Shown: positions 1-8,251 of the stretch, piece by piece
Position numbering within the stretch: position 1 is the stretch's first letter
Layout of the letters: each line of letters begins with the position of its first letter
NCBI GenBank assembly: GCA_965276765.1
Contig: OZ255627.1
Span: 620,001-684,000 of the forward strand
Reading direction: 5' to 3'
DNA length: 64,000 nt
Origin: G965276765 sp965276765
GTDB taxonomy: Bacteria; Actinomycetota; Acidimicrobiia; Acidimicrobiales; Palsa-688
The notes under the pieces: generated by a model
The model's database searches: none
Told to the model about the DNA's origin: nothing
Seen by the model: only the letters and a program-made list of their open reading frames with translations
Translations under genes and position numbers: made by a program

Positions 1-2106
1 GTACTCGTCGTCGACCAGTTGACGAGCTTGACGGGCCTCGGCGACGGGGACGCCCACCGCCGCCAATCGGCCAAGAACGTCGGCGACGGCCAAGGCCGCC
101 AGGGCCTCGGCGAGCGTGTCGGCGTCCCCACCAGGCAGGCCGGCGGCCGCCAGCCGATCCCGGTCCGCGGGCCAGCGGCCCGCCAGGCGCACCCAGCCGT
201 CCTCGGCACGATAGAGGTGCTGGAACGGGTCGGGACCTGCGAAGTCCCTCCCTCCCAGCGGCGCCACCCGGCGTCCCGGCACCCGGACGAGCTGCTCGGA
301 TTGGAGCAGGCAGGCGGAGGCGCAGAGGGTGACCGCCACGTGCTGGCCGCGCCCGATGCTCGGCCGGGCGAGAAGAGAGGCGCACGCCCCCAAGACGCCG
401 AGCCCCGAGGCCAGGATGTCGTTGATGGGGACCGTCAGGAAGGCGGGGCTGCTGGCACTGTCGGGGCCACCCTGAGAGCGCATAATGCCGCTTAGGGCCT
501 GGACCACCGGGTCGAACCCGGGCCGATGCCCGAGGGCGCCGACCCCACCGAAGGCGCTGATCGACAGGCTGGTGACGAGGGGATTGGCCGCCATCAGCTC
601 CTCGTGGGTTAGGCCGAGGCGGTCGCCGACGCCCGGGCGGTAGTTCTCCACCACTACGTCGCTCCGACCGACCAGCGTCATGAACGCGTCCCGTCCTTCT
701 TGGCGGCTCAGGTCGATCATTACGCTGCGCTGCTCGCGGTTGAACACCGAGAAGCCGACCCCACCTCGCCCACCGTGGGCGACACGGAACTCGTCCCCCA
801 GAGGTGGTCGCTCGACCTTGATCACGTCGGCACCGAGCTCGCCGAGCAAGGTAGCGGCGTAAGGCCCAGCGATAATCGTTCCCAGGTCGAGGACTCGCAT
901 CCCGGCGAGGGGTCGATCCCTGGCTCCTTGCGAGTCAACGGCCGCGTGCGCTCGGGGCGGCCAGCGGTCCCTTACCTCGACGATCGACAGCGGGACGGTC
1001 GTCGCAGCATGGCGAACGGTCACGGGGGTGGCGGACATAGTGAGAAGGGGGCCAGGCATGACGATGTCGTCGCCGGCGTCGTTTCGAAGCTCTCGGCGCA
1101 GCCCTAAGGCGTCAACCTGCTCATGGTCCAGCCACTCGGCGGTGTGACCCATGGCGGCAACGGGCACGTCGGCGGCCTCGAGCATCTCGACCCACTCGGC
1201 GCAGGACCGCCGAGCGAAGCGAGCCTCGACCTCACGGGTCACCCACCCGTAGTTGTCCGGGAGACGCACCCGGCCGGGTTCGTTGCCGATGCGAGGGTCG
1301 GCCAGCACCGGCCCTGCTCCGATAGCGTCGAACCCGCGCCGGATGAACTCGATGGTGAACGCCCCGAAGAAGAGCCAGGCGCCGTCGGCGCAGCGGTAAC
1401 ACCGGTAGTTGGGCAAAGCTCCGCCTGGGCCGCCCGGCCGGTGGATGTGCGGCTCGTCTCGCCCGACGGCAAACGCGCCGGGCGAGACGAGCACGCCCCC
1501 GTGCGCTCCACCGACAATGGCAAAGCGGCCCGAGCTCCGGCCGCGCTGCGCGCCGACGCAGAGTGCCACTGCGACCGTTGCCGCCCATATGCCCTGCATG
1601 TACAGGGCCATCGGATAGACGCAGTCGACCGGGACGTCGTCATAGGAGCCTTGGCTCCAGGCGTGACCGAGGTGGGAGAACAGCAGCCCGGCCGACTCCT
1701 GCCCGCCCGCCCACGGCGTGTGCTCCAGCAGGTAAGGCGGCATCACCACCCACACCGCCGGTCGGCCTGCGGCCAGGTCGCGCCGGACCAGCGCGTTGTA
1801 GCCGGCCACCTCGTCGGTGGTTCCAGCCAGGACGATGTCGGCACCGCGCACCAACGTGTCGAGGGCGGCCACGGCGCCGGGCTCGGCGGGTTCGAGGACC
1901 ACACCGGACTTGTTGCGATCCCACATGTGCCGTCCGGGCTCGGCGGCCGACGGTCCCGCCCCGGAACGCTGGACCTTGACCACGTCGGCGCCGAGGTCGC
2001 CGAGCAGCATCCCGGCCACGGAACCTGCCAGCCCGTCGGTTAGGTCGAGCGCCCGCAGCCCGGCCAGCGGGCCGGGCGCGGCGTCCGACGTGGTTGGACC
2101 GATCAC
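1..2106 (-). CDS. Tandem-domain CaiB/BaiF family CoA-transferase (C-terminus outside the window)
   Basis: This is a family III CoA-transferase, which moves CoA between acyl-CoA and a free acid. The reading frame is open for all 702 codons and leaves the window still open. The GTG start overlaps the thiolase stop (GTGA), so translation is probably coupled. Two CaiB-type modules are visible. The first begins near residue 10 with LRALDLTDGLAGSVAGMLLG. The second begins near residue 403 with MRVLDLGTIIAGPYAATLLG, followed by GELGADVIKVE. The second module keeps the family motif FDPVVQALSG (Asp near residue 532, equivalent to the catalytic Asp of formyl-CoA transferase). I do not see that motif in the first module. 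Such double-length proteins occur in actinobacteria. The substrate is unknown; the neighbours suggest an acyl-CoA degradation route. Confidence 0.85.
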   Translation of the reverse strand, partial: MIGPTTSDAAPGPLAGLRALDLTDGLAGSVAGMLLGDLGADVVKVQRSGAGPSAAEPGRHMWDRNKSGVVLEPAEPGAVAALDTLVRGADIVLAGTTDEVAGYNALVRRDLAAGRPAVWVVMPPYLLEHTPWAGGQESAGLLFSHLGHAWSQGSYDDVPVDCVYPMALYMQGIWAATVAVALCVGAQRGRSSGRFAIVGGAHGGVLVSPGAFAVGRDEPHIHRPGGPGGALPNYRCYRCADGAWLFFGAFTIEFIRRGFDAIGAGPVLADPRIGNEPGRVRLPDNYGWVTREVEARFARRSCAEWVEMLEAADVPVAAMGHTAEWLDHEQVDALGLRRELRNDAGDDIVMPGPLLTMSATPVTVRHAATTVPLSIVEVRDRWPPRAHAAVDSQGARDRPLAGMRVLDLGTIIAGPYAATLLGELGADVIKVERPPLGDEFRVAHGGRGGVGFSVFNREQRSVMIDLSRQEGRDAFMTLVGRSDVVVENYRPGVGDRLGLTHEELMAANPLVTSLSISAFGGVGALGHRPGFDPVVQALSGIMRSQGGPDSASSPAFLTVPINDILASGLGVLGACASLLARPSIGRGQHVAVTLCASACLLQSEQLVRVPGRRVAPLGGRDFAGPDPFQHLYRAEDGWVRLAGRWPADRDRLAAAGLPGGDADTLAEALAALAVADVLGRLAAVGVPVAEARQARQLVDDEY

Positions 2107-3302
2107 TCGCTGAGGCGCTCGACGACCATGGCCATCCCCTGCCCGCCGCCGACGCACATCGACTCGAGCCCGATGGTCTTGTTTGCATCTTCGAGTCCGT
2201 TGAGCAGCGTGGTCATGATCCGTGCGCCGGTCATGCCGAAGGGGTGGCCGAGGGCGATGCCGCCCCCGTTGACGTTGAGCTTGTCCCACGGGATTCCCAG
2301 GTGGCGGGCGGAGGGGATGACCTGCGCGGCGAAAGCCTCGTTGATCTCCACCAGATCCACGTCGTCGATGGTCATCCCGGCCCTGGCCAGTGCCTGGCGA
2401 CAGGCCCCGATCGGTCCGAGACCCATGATCTCGGGGTTAAGCCCGGTGACACCGGACGCCACAATGCGGGCGATGGGCGTGATGCCGAGGTCGCGAGCCT
2501 TCGTGTCGCTCATGACGATCACCGCAGCCGCCCCGTCGTTGAGCGGGCACGAGTTCCCGGCGGTCACCTCCCCGTCGGGCCGGAACGCCGGCTTGAGACC
2601 AGCCAGCACCTCCGCCGTGGTGCCGTCGCGTGGGCAGTCATCTTGGGTCACCACCTGGCCGGACGGTGTGGTGACGGGAGTGATTTCCCGCTCGAAGAAC
2701 CCGTTGCGCTGCGACTCGATGGCCCGACCCTGGGAAAGGGCGGCGAACTCGTCCATCTCAGCGCGGCTCACACCCTCACAAAGGCGGACGTTCTCCGCCG
2801 TCTGTCCCATGGCAATGTAGATGTCGGGGAGCCCGGCCGGCGCCGACCACGAGTCGGCGCCGCTGCTGCGGCGCTGGGTCTCGGCTTCGGCGTCGGCGAA
2901 GAGCGGGTTGTGGGCCGCCGCATCCCCTGGGAGGTACCGGCTCACCGTCTCCACCCCGGCGCAGACGAAAGCGTCGCCCTCGCCGGCACGGATCGCGTGC
3001 GCGCCCATGCGGATCGACTGCAATGACGACGAGCAAAAGCGGTTGACCGTCACGCCCGCCACGTCGGGCATGCCGGCGAGAAGGGCAACGACACGAGCCA
3101 GGTTGTTGCCCTGCTCGCCGTGCGGTTGGGCGCAGCCAAGCACCAGGTCATCGATGTCAGCGGTCGGAAGCTGCGGCACCTTCGCCATCGCGGCCCGCAC
3201 GGCCAGGGATCCGAGGTCGTCGGGTCGACATCCCGTCATCGACCCCTTGTGAGCCCGCCCGATCGGGGTGCGAGCGGTTGCTACGATCACTGCTTCGGGC
3301 AT
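2103..3302 (-). CDS. Thiolase / acetyl-CoA C-acyltransferase
   Basis: The 399-residue product is a full-length thiolase, which cleaves 3-ketoacyl-CoA with CoA or condenses two acyl-CoAs. The nucleophile Cys lies near residue 90 in NRFCSSSLQ. The C-terminal catalytic pieces NGGGIALGHPFGMTGAR and CVGGGQGMAM are both present. The frame stays open upstream, but the ATG at 3302 is preferred because GAGGAG sits just before it and the product then starts with the family-typical MPEAVIVATARTPIG. It lies between a phytanoyl-CoA dioxygenase-like gene and a CoA-transferase on the same strand and overlaps the latter by four bases, so a shared beta-oxidation-type transcript is likely. The exact chain-length or sterol substrate cannot be read from the sequence. 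Confidence 0.93.
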   Translation of the reverse strand: MPEAVIVATARTPIGRAHKGSMTGCRPDDLGSLAVRAAMAKVPQLPTADIDDLVLGCAQPHGEQGNNLARVVALLAGMPDVAGVTVNRFCSSSLQSIRMGAHAIRAGEGDAFVCAGVETVSRYLPGDAAAHNPLFADAEAETQRRSSGADSWSAPAGLPDIYIAMGQTAENVRLCEGVSRAEMDEFAALSQGRAIESQRNGFFEREITPVTTPSGQVVTQDDCPRDGTTAEVLAGLKPAFRPDGEVTAGNSCPLNDGAAAVIVMSDTKARDLGITPIARIVASGVTGLNPEIMGLGPIGACRQALARAGMTIDDVDLVEINEAFAAQVIPSARHLGIPWDKLNVNGGGIALGHPFGMTGARIMTTLLNGLEDANKTIGLESMCVGGGQGMAMVVERLSE

Positions 3303-3457
3303 GTACGTCTCCTCGTAGTGTGGGTGGGGATCTGCGGTCTCGATGGCACCACTCGCTGCAAGCGTGACGAGTTGGTCACCAGGAACTGCGCGCACCGTGG
3401 GGCCCAGACGGCGTGGCCGAACTCGACCACTCGGATCCCGTCGATGGGGCGGGTCAC
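3287..3457 (-). pseudogene. Remnant of a CaiB-type CoA-transferase N-terminus
   Basis: A GTG codon overlapping the stop of the dioxygenase gene (GTGA) opens a 56-codon frame. Its first residues, GIRVVEFGHAVWAPRCAQFL, match the opening beta-alpha unit of CaiB/BaiF transferases (compare GMRVLDLGTIIAGPYAATLL in the neighbour at 1-2106). After about 22 codons the similarity ends and the frame becomes arginine-rich, running into the start of the thiolase gene. I read this as the 5' stub of a CoA-transferase gene whose body was deleted while its translational coupling stayed. It could also be a chance peptide, but the overlap geometry and motif argue against that. Confidence 0.55.
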
Positions 3458-4269
3458 GGGCGCTCGGAGCGGGTGCGTAGGCCTCGCTGCGACGGGCCAT
3501 CCACGCTGCCAAGGCCGGCCCAGAGTTTGAGGCCGATGAGCTGACGGACGCGCTCCGAGAGGGTCTCCTGCATCGATTCGGGCACCGACACCGACGCGTT
3601 CTCCTGCTGTCGGATCCAGGGACGGCAGCAGTAAGTGAGGATCCCCCGGCGCAGCTGGTGCTCGGTCGTGTTGGGCCCGGTCTGGTGCAGCAGTCGCCCG
3701 TCGAAGCAGAGCACCGATCCGGCGGTCCCCACGGCCGCTACCGCCTCCCGGCTGAGCCCTTGGTCGACGTCTCCGCCAGTGAAACGGATGTGGGATCCTG
3801 GCACCACCCGCGTCGCCCCGTTGTCCGAGGTGAAGTCGTCCAGCATCCACATCATGTTGGCGACGAGAGGGTAGGGAGGCCACGGTGGGGGGATGTAGAG
3901 CTGGTCGGGATGCAGGTACATCGCGGCGCCGCCCGGTCCGGCGATGTTGGCGGTGATGCTCGAGAGGAGGAAGTCCGGTCCGAGGACTGCAGGCATGAAG
4001 CTCCATAGCAGCGGGTGCTCGAGCAACCAGAGAAACTGCTCACCTTTGTGGGTCAGGGCGTACACCCGTTGGTTGTGTGGCCCTTCGTCGCCGCCGGCGG
4101 CGATGGTGGCCTCTCGCTCGACGTCGGCGACCCGGATCAACTCGTCGCGGAGCCGCGCCAGCTCATCGGGCTCGAGGACCCCTTCGATCACGCAGTACCC
4201 GTCCCGAGCGAAGACCTCGAGCGCCGACGTCAAGTCCGGCTCACTCGTGACGTTGCCGTCGACCCTCAT
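3454..4269 (-). CDS. Phytanoyl-CoA dioxygenase (PhyH) family protein
   Basis: The 271-residue product is an Fe(II)/2-oxoglutarate-dependent oxygenase of the PhyH type, which hydroxylates an acyl-CoA or another small molecule. The iron triad is visible: His near 120 and Asp near 122 in YLHPDQLY, and the distal His near 195 in GRLLHQTGPN. An Arg near 208 (RRGILTYCC) would bind 2-oxoglutarate. The ATG at 4269 was chosen because the protein then begins just before the conserved FARDGYCVIEGVL; the longer upstream frame is low-complexity. It is the first gene of the minus-strand acyl-CoA cluster and diverges from the SDR at 4535. Alpha-oxidation of branched acyl chains would suit the neighbours, but many PhyH proteins act on unrelated metabolites. 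Confidence 0.85.
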   Translation of the reverse strand: MRVDGNVTSEPDLTSALEVFARDGYCVIEGVLEPDELARLRDELIRVADVEREATIAAGGDEGPHNQRVYALTHKGEQFLWLLEHPLLWSFMPAVLGPDFLLSSITANIAGPGGAAMYLHPDQLYIPPPWPPYPLVANMMWMLDDFTSDNGATRVVPGSHIRFTGGDVDQGLSREAVAAVGTAGSVLCFDGRLLHQTGPNTTEHQLRRGILTYCCRPWIRQQENASVSVPESMQETLSERVRQLIGLKLWAGLGSVDGPSQRGLRTRSERP

Positions 4270-4335
4270 CGCTTCCCCGCTTCCCCCATCGCTCTGGTGT
4301 CTCCGCTCCGATGATGCGCGCTGGCGCCGTAGTCC

Positions 4336-4417
4336 GACAGTGGGGAATCCCCTACAACCGGCGTCGGTCCGCCGCACGCTGGCTTGCACGGCGACAAATC
4401 GGGGGTTCCCTACTGTC
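4336..4417. promoter_or_regulatory. Long inverted repeat in a divergent promoter region (candidate operator pair)
   Basis: Two 17-base arms, 4336-4352 (GACAGTGGGGAATCCCC) and 4401-4417 (reading GACAGTAGGGAACCCCC on the minus strand), match at 15 of 17 positions and face each other across 48 bases. They lie in the 265-bp spacer between the divergent PhyH and SDR genes. The first arm also has local dyad symmetry around GGGGAATCCCC. The placement suggests binding sites for a regulator of both acyl-CoA gene sets, but no regulator gene is adjacent. Confidence 0.5.
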
Positions 4418-4534
4418 CCACCTCCGAGCCGGCCCGTACCGTCATCGTGGCGCGCGCCGCCGCGGTCGCGCTCGAGGATGACAGACATGGGAGGCTCGGG
4501 CGCCGGGCTGACCGTCCGGGAGGGAGAGGGCTCG

Positions 4535-5461
4535 ATGGTCGGAATCTGCGAGGGAAGGGTGGTCGTCGTCACCGGAGCGGGAGGTGGCATCGGTCGCGGT
4601 CACGCGCTGGCGTTCGCCAGTGAGGGGGCCAAGGTCGTGGTCAACGACATCGGCGCAGACGTCAACGGCCGGGGCTCGTCGGCGGGGCCGGCCGGGGAGG
4701 TGGTCGACGCCATCCGGGCTGCTGGCGGAGAGGCCGTGGTCAACGGCGATGACGTTGCCGATTGGGAGGGTGGCCAGCGCCTCATCGCCACGGCCGTCGA
4801 GACCTTCGGGCGCCTCGACGTCCTGGTCAACAATGCCGGCATCCTTCGAGACCGCATGCTCGTCAACATGACCCTCGAGGAGTGGGACGCGGTCATCCGG
4901 GTGCACCTGCGGGGCACGTTCGTCCCGACCCAGATCGCCGCCACGTATTGGCGGGAGCGGTCCAAGGCGGGCGAGGACAACGATGCCAGGATCATCAACA
5001 CCAGCTCGTCGTCGGGGATCTACGGGAACGTCGGTCAGACCAATTACGGCGCGGCGAAGGCCGGGATCGCTGCGTTCACCATCATCGCCTCGCAAGAGCT
5101 GGCCCGCTACGGCGTCACGGTCAATGCCATCGCTCCGGGGGCCCTGACCCGCATGACCGAAAACCTCCGTCCCGCCGAGAACCGCACGCAGCCCGGACCC
5201 GACGAGTTCGACGCCGGGCACGCCGACAACATCGCCCCGCTCGTGGTGTGGCTCGGCAGCCCGGGGGCGGCGAAGGTGACCGGTCGGGTGTTCAACGTAC
5301 GAGGCGGTCACATCAGCGTGGCGGAGGGCTGGATCGCTGGCCCCGAGGTCGACAAGGGAGCCAGGTGGGAGCCGGCCGAGCTCGGAGATGTCGTGCCCGA
5401 ACTGGTGGCGTCGGCTCGGGCCAACGCCACCACGAGTGGGCGGGTCCCCGCCGACGCGTAG
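4535..5461 (+). CDS. Short-chain dehydrogenase/reductase (3-hydroxyacyl-CoA dehydrogenase-like)
   Basis: The 308-residue product is a classical NAD(P)-dependent SDR. It has the cofactor motif VTGAGGGIGRG near residue 12, VNDIGADVNG after beta-strand 2, NNAG near residue 100, and a YGAAK active site preceded by the serine run NTSSSSGIYG. The opening GGGIGRGHALAFASEGAKVV resembles dehydrogenase domains of peroxisomal multifunctional enzyme type 2, which oxidise (3R)-hydroxyacyl-CoA. That assignment is inference. The ATG at 4535 follows GGGAGGGAGAGGG; the upstream in-frame extension overlaps the divergent promoter region. It is the first of three plus-strand genes with an enoyl-CoA hydratase and a thioesterase, an arrangement suited to fatty-acid or steroid side-chain breakdown. 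Confidence 0.87.
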   Translation: MVGICEGRVVVVTGAGGGIGRGHALAFASEGAKVVVNDIGADVNGRGSSAGPAGEVVDAIRAAGGEAVVNGDDVADWEGGQRLIATAVETFGRLDVLVNNAGILRDRMLVNMTLEEWDAVIRVHLRGTFVPTQIAATYWRERSKAGEDNDARIINTSSSSGIYGNVGQTNYGAAKAGIAAFTIIASQELARYGVTVNAIAPGALTRMTENLRPAENRTQPGPDEFDAGHADNIAPLVVWLGSPGAAKVTGRVFNVRGGHISVAEGWIAGPEVDKGARWEPAELGDVVPELVASARANATTSGRVPADA

Positions 5462-5493
5462 GGGCGCCGCAACGACACCTGCGAGGAGACCGA

Positions 5494-6285
5494 ATGCCCT
5501 ACGAGCACATCGCCTACCGGGTCGAGGACCGGATCGCCTACGTGACCATCGAGCGGCCCGATGTTCTCAACGCGCTTCATGCCGAGGCCAACGCCGAGAT
5601 GGCCGACGCCTTCGGGACGTTCCGTGACGACGCCGATGCCTGGGTCGCGATCCTAACCGGTTGCGGCGAGCGGGCTTTCTCTGCGGGCAACGACCTGAAG
5701 GCAACCGCAGCCAGGACTCGCCAAGACGGGGTCGCGCCGCGCCGGGACGTGCCCTTCGGCGGGATCACCAGCGGCTTCACCTGCAACAAGCCCATCATCG
5801 CTGCGGTCAACGGGTTCGCCATGGGTGGCGGTTTCGAGCTGGCCCTGGCCTGCGACGTGATCATCGCCGCCGACCACGCCCGCTTCGCCCTGCCCGAGCC
5901 CCTGGTTGGGTTCGTCGCCGCCGCCGGCGGCCTGCACCGCCTGCCCGTCCATGTGCCGTTGAAGACGGCCATGGGGATGATGCTCACGGGCCGCCAGATC
6001 GACGCCGCCGAGGCCCACCGGTTGGGCATGGCCAACGAGGTCGTGGCCATGGCCGATCTGATGGCGACGGCCCGGGCTTGGGCGGCGGACATGCTCCGCT
6101 GCTCCCCCGTCAGCCTCAGCATCACCAAGGAGGCGGTGACGGCCGGCCTGGGGATGACCTTCGAGGAAGCCATGCGCGCCGACCGCGACTCGGGACGTCT
6201 GGCCCGCCTGTTCGCATCGGAGGACTTCGTCGAGGGCCCGCGGGCCTTCGCCGAGAAGCGGGCCCCGGAGTGGAAGGGACGCTGA
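5494..6285 (+). CDS. Enoyl-CoA hydratase/isomerase family protein
   Basis: The 263-residue crotonase-fold protein adds water to, or isomerises, an enoyl-CoA. The oxyanion-hole elements are visible in AFSAGNDLKA (near residue 65) and NGFAMGGGFELALACD (near residue 105), followed by FALPEPLVGF. The ATG at 5494 is preceded by GAGGAG; a longer frame upstream is the shadow of the SDR. It lies 32 bases after the SDR and 3 bases before the thioesterase gene, so the three are almost certainly cotranscribed. The AGNDLKA form, with Asn in place of the usual Ala/Gly-Asp context, is common in CaiD-like hydratases; the substrate is not determined. Confidence 0.9.
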   Translation: MPYEHIAYRVEDRIAYVTIERPDVLNALHAEANAEMADAFGTFRDDADAWVAILTGCGERAFSAGNDLKATAARTRQDGVAPRRDVPFGGITSGFTCNKPIIAAVNGFAMGGGFELALACDVIIAADHARFALPEPLVGFVAAAGGLHRLPVHVPLKTAMGMMLTGRQIDAAEAHRLGMANEVVAMADLMATARAWAADMLRCSPVSLSITKEAVTAGLGMTFEEAMRADRDSGRLARLFASEDFVEGPRAFAEKRAPEWKGR

Positions 6286-6288
6286 GCG

Positions 6289-7137
6289 GTGGTCGCGGTG
6301 CTGCCAGAGCTGGCCGTCGATTCGACCGGGCCCGATCGCTGGCAGGTCTCCTTCCCCTCACGCTGGGGGGTCGGCCGCAACCAGAACGGTGGTGTCGTCA
6401 TGGCTGCGGCCACCGCGGCGCTGGGAGCGGCGGTCGGGCAGCCACACCCGCTGACGGCTACGGCTCACTTCTTGCGACCCACCGGCACTGGCGCCGCGAC
6501 GGTGCGCACGTCGGTGATCCGCCGCGGCCGCACCGCCTCGACGGGCGCCGCCGAGGTCTGGCAGGACGGCAAGGAGCGATTGGGGGTGACCGCCATGTTC
6601 GCCGATCTCGACGATCATTCCAGAGACACGCCACCGGCACCTACCGTGGAGGCCGTCGCCGGGCCCATCCCGTCCCCCGACGCCTGCACCGACCTGTTCG
6701 ACCTGTTGTCGGCGTCACCCGCAGGGACACGTGCCCTGACCCGTTCTCTGCGCAACTTCGCCATCCGCGTCGATCCCGGTGACGGGTGGGGACCCGGCTC
6801 GGATGGCCACCCATCCCTCTCCGGTTGGATCCGGCTGCTCGACGAGGAGACCGTCAGCCCGCAGATGCTGCCGGCGATCGCCGACGGCTTCCCGCCGACC
6901 GTCATGAGCAGCGTCTCGGTCGGCTGGCTCCCGACCCTGGAGCTGACCGTCCACGTTCTCGCCGCCCCGGCACCAGACGAGCCATGGCTGCGAGCCGAGC
7001 TGCGCACCCGGACCGTGTCGAGCGGTCTGATCGACGAGGACGGTGAGCTGTGGGACGCGACCGGGCGGTTGGTCGCCCGCTTCCGACAGCTCGCTGTCCT
7101 GCTCCCCCCGGATGCCACGGGTCGGCACCCCGCCTGA
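6289..7137 (+). CDS. Acyl-CoA thioesterase-like double-hotdog protein
   Basis: The 282-residue product has the layout of TesB-like thioesterases: an N-terminal hotdog domain with WGVGRNQNGGVVMAAATAAL and the LTATAHFLRPTGTGAATVRT strand pair, then a second hotdog half ending FRQLAVLLPP. Such enzymes hydrolyse acyl-CoA to free acid and CoA. The GTG start lies three bases after the hydratase stop, so it is the last gene of the SDR-hydratase-thioesterase transcript. It would release CoA from a product or dead-end intermediate of the pathway. Assignment rests on fold-level motifs only, since this family is poorly conserved. Confidence 0.75.
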   Translation: MVAVLPELAVDSTGPDRWQVSFPSRWGVGRNQNGGVVMAAATAALGAAVGQPHPLTATAHFLRPTGTGAATVRTSVIRRGRTASTGAAEVWQDGKERLGVTAMFADLDDHSRDTPPAPTVEAVAGPIPSPDACTDLFDLLSASPAGTRALTRSLRNFAIRVDPGDGWGPGSDGHPSLSGWIRLLDEETVSPQMLPAIADGFPPTVMSSVSVGWLPTLELTVHVLAAPAPDEPWLRAELRTRTVSSGLIDEDGELWDATGRLVARFRQLAVLLPPDATGRHPA

Positions 7138-7183
7138 GGTCTGACCGGATTCTTCTGGCCCGCCGCCGGCCTGGCTTCGTCGC

Positions 7184-8251
7184 TTATGAGGCCGGACTCC
7201 TATCGGTCGCGTCCGCCGACTGCTCGACCTTGTCTGGGACCGCGCTGTTCGCGCACCCGACCTCGTGGGGATGGTGGCACGCCACGAAGTGCGTGTCGGA
7301 GATGGCACGGATAGTGGGTTCCTCCACTGCGCAGCGCTCGCTCGCCCGAGGGCACCTTGTCCGGAATCGGCAGCCGCTGGGCGGCGAAAGCGGCGAGGGA
7401 GGCTCGCCGGCGGCGGCCGGCCCATGAGTGGCGCGCGCCGTGGTGTCGAGGACCGGAATCGAACTGAGGAGGGCGCGGGTGTATGGGTGCAAGGGAGCCA
7501 CGTACAGGTCGTCGGCGCTTGCCACCTCGCAGATCTTGCCGAGGTACATGACCGCGACCCGGTCGCTGATGTTCTTGACGACGGCCAGGTCGTGGGCGAT
7601 GAATACCATGGTGAGCCCGTAGCGGTCCTTCATGTCCTCCAGCAGGTTGAGGATCTGCGCTTGGACCGACACGTCGAGGGATGACACCGGCTCGTCGCAG
7701 ATGAGCAGCCTCGGGTCCAGCGTGAGGGCGCGGGCGATACTGATCCGCTGGCACTGCCCTCCGGAAAACTCGTGGGTCCGGCGGCCGGCCGTGGTGTCGT
7801 AATCGAGCCCGACGGTGTCGAAGACCTCTCGGACCCGCGCCCGGCGCTGCGCCGGCGTCCCGTGACCCCAGATGGCCAGCGGCTCGGCCACGATGTCACC
7901 CACCCGGCGACGGGGGTTAAGCGAGGAGATCGGATCCTGGAAGATCATCTGCATCTGCGTGCGGGTGCGGCGGAGCTCCTCCCCCCGGAGCGCGGTCATC
8001 TCCTGGCCGGCGAAGCGGACCGACCCCGATGTGGGTCGAGGCGATTGGACGATGGCTTTGCCGGTGGTCGACTTGCCACATCCCGACTCGCCGACGATGC
8101 CGAGGGTCTCGCCCGCCAGCACGTCCAGTGACACATCGGAGACGGCGTGGACCTTCTGGCCCCGACCGGCGGGAAACTCGACAACCAAGTGCTCTACCCG
8201 GAGGAGCGGGTCGGAACCCGTCCTGAGGTGTGCGACGCCGCTGCCGGCCAT
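7184..8251 (-). CDS. Oligopeptide/dipeptide ABC transporter ATP-binding protein (DppF/OppF type)
   Basis: The 355-residue ATPase carries Walker A GESGCGKST, a Q-loop in MIFQDPISSLNPR, signature SGGQCQRISIARAL, Walker B LLICDEPVSSLD and switch His in FIAHDLAVV. The C-terminal extension with CRFRTRCPRASERC is the oligopeptide/dipeptide ATPase tail (cysteines that may hold an iron-sulfur cluster). The signature reads SGGQCQR where SGGQRQR is usual, so one Arg is replaced by Cys; activity could be affected. It is the last gene of the minus-strand import operon and starts immediately after the partner ATPase gene ends. With that partner it would energise uptake through the two permeases. Confidence 0.92.
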   Translation of the reverse strand: MAGSGVAHLRTGSDPLLRVEHLVVEFPAGRGQKVHAVSDVSLDVLAGETLGIVGESGCGKSTTGKAIVQSPRPTSGSVRFAGQEMTALRGEELRRTRTQMQMIFQDPISSLNPRRRVGDIVAEPLAIWGHGTPAQRRARVREVFDTVGLDYDTTAGRRTHEFSGGQCQRISIARALTLDPRLLICDEPVSSLDVSVQAQILNLLEDMKDRYGLTMVFIAHDLAVVKNISDRVAVMYLGKICEVASADDLYVAPLHPYTRALLSSIPVLDTTARATHGPAAAGEPPSPLSPPSGCRFRTRCPRASERCAVEEPTIRAISDTHFVACHHPHEVGCANSAVPDKVEQSADATDRSPAS

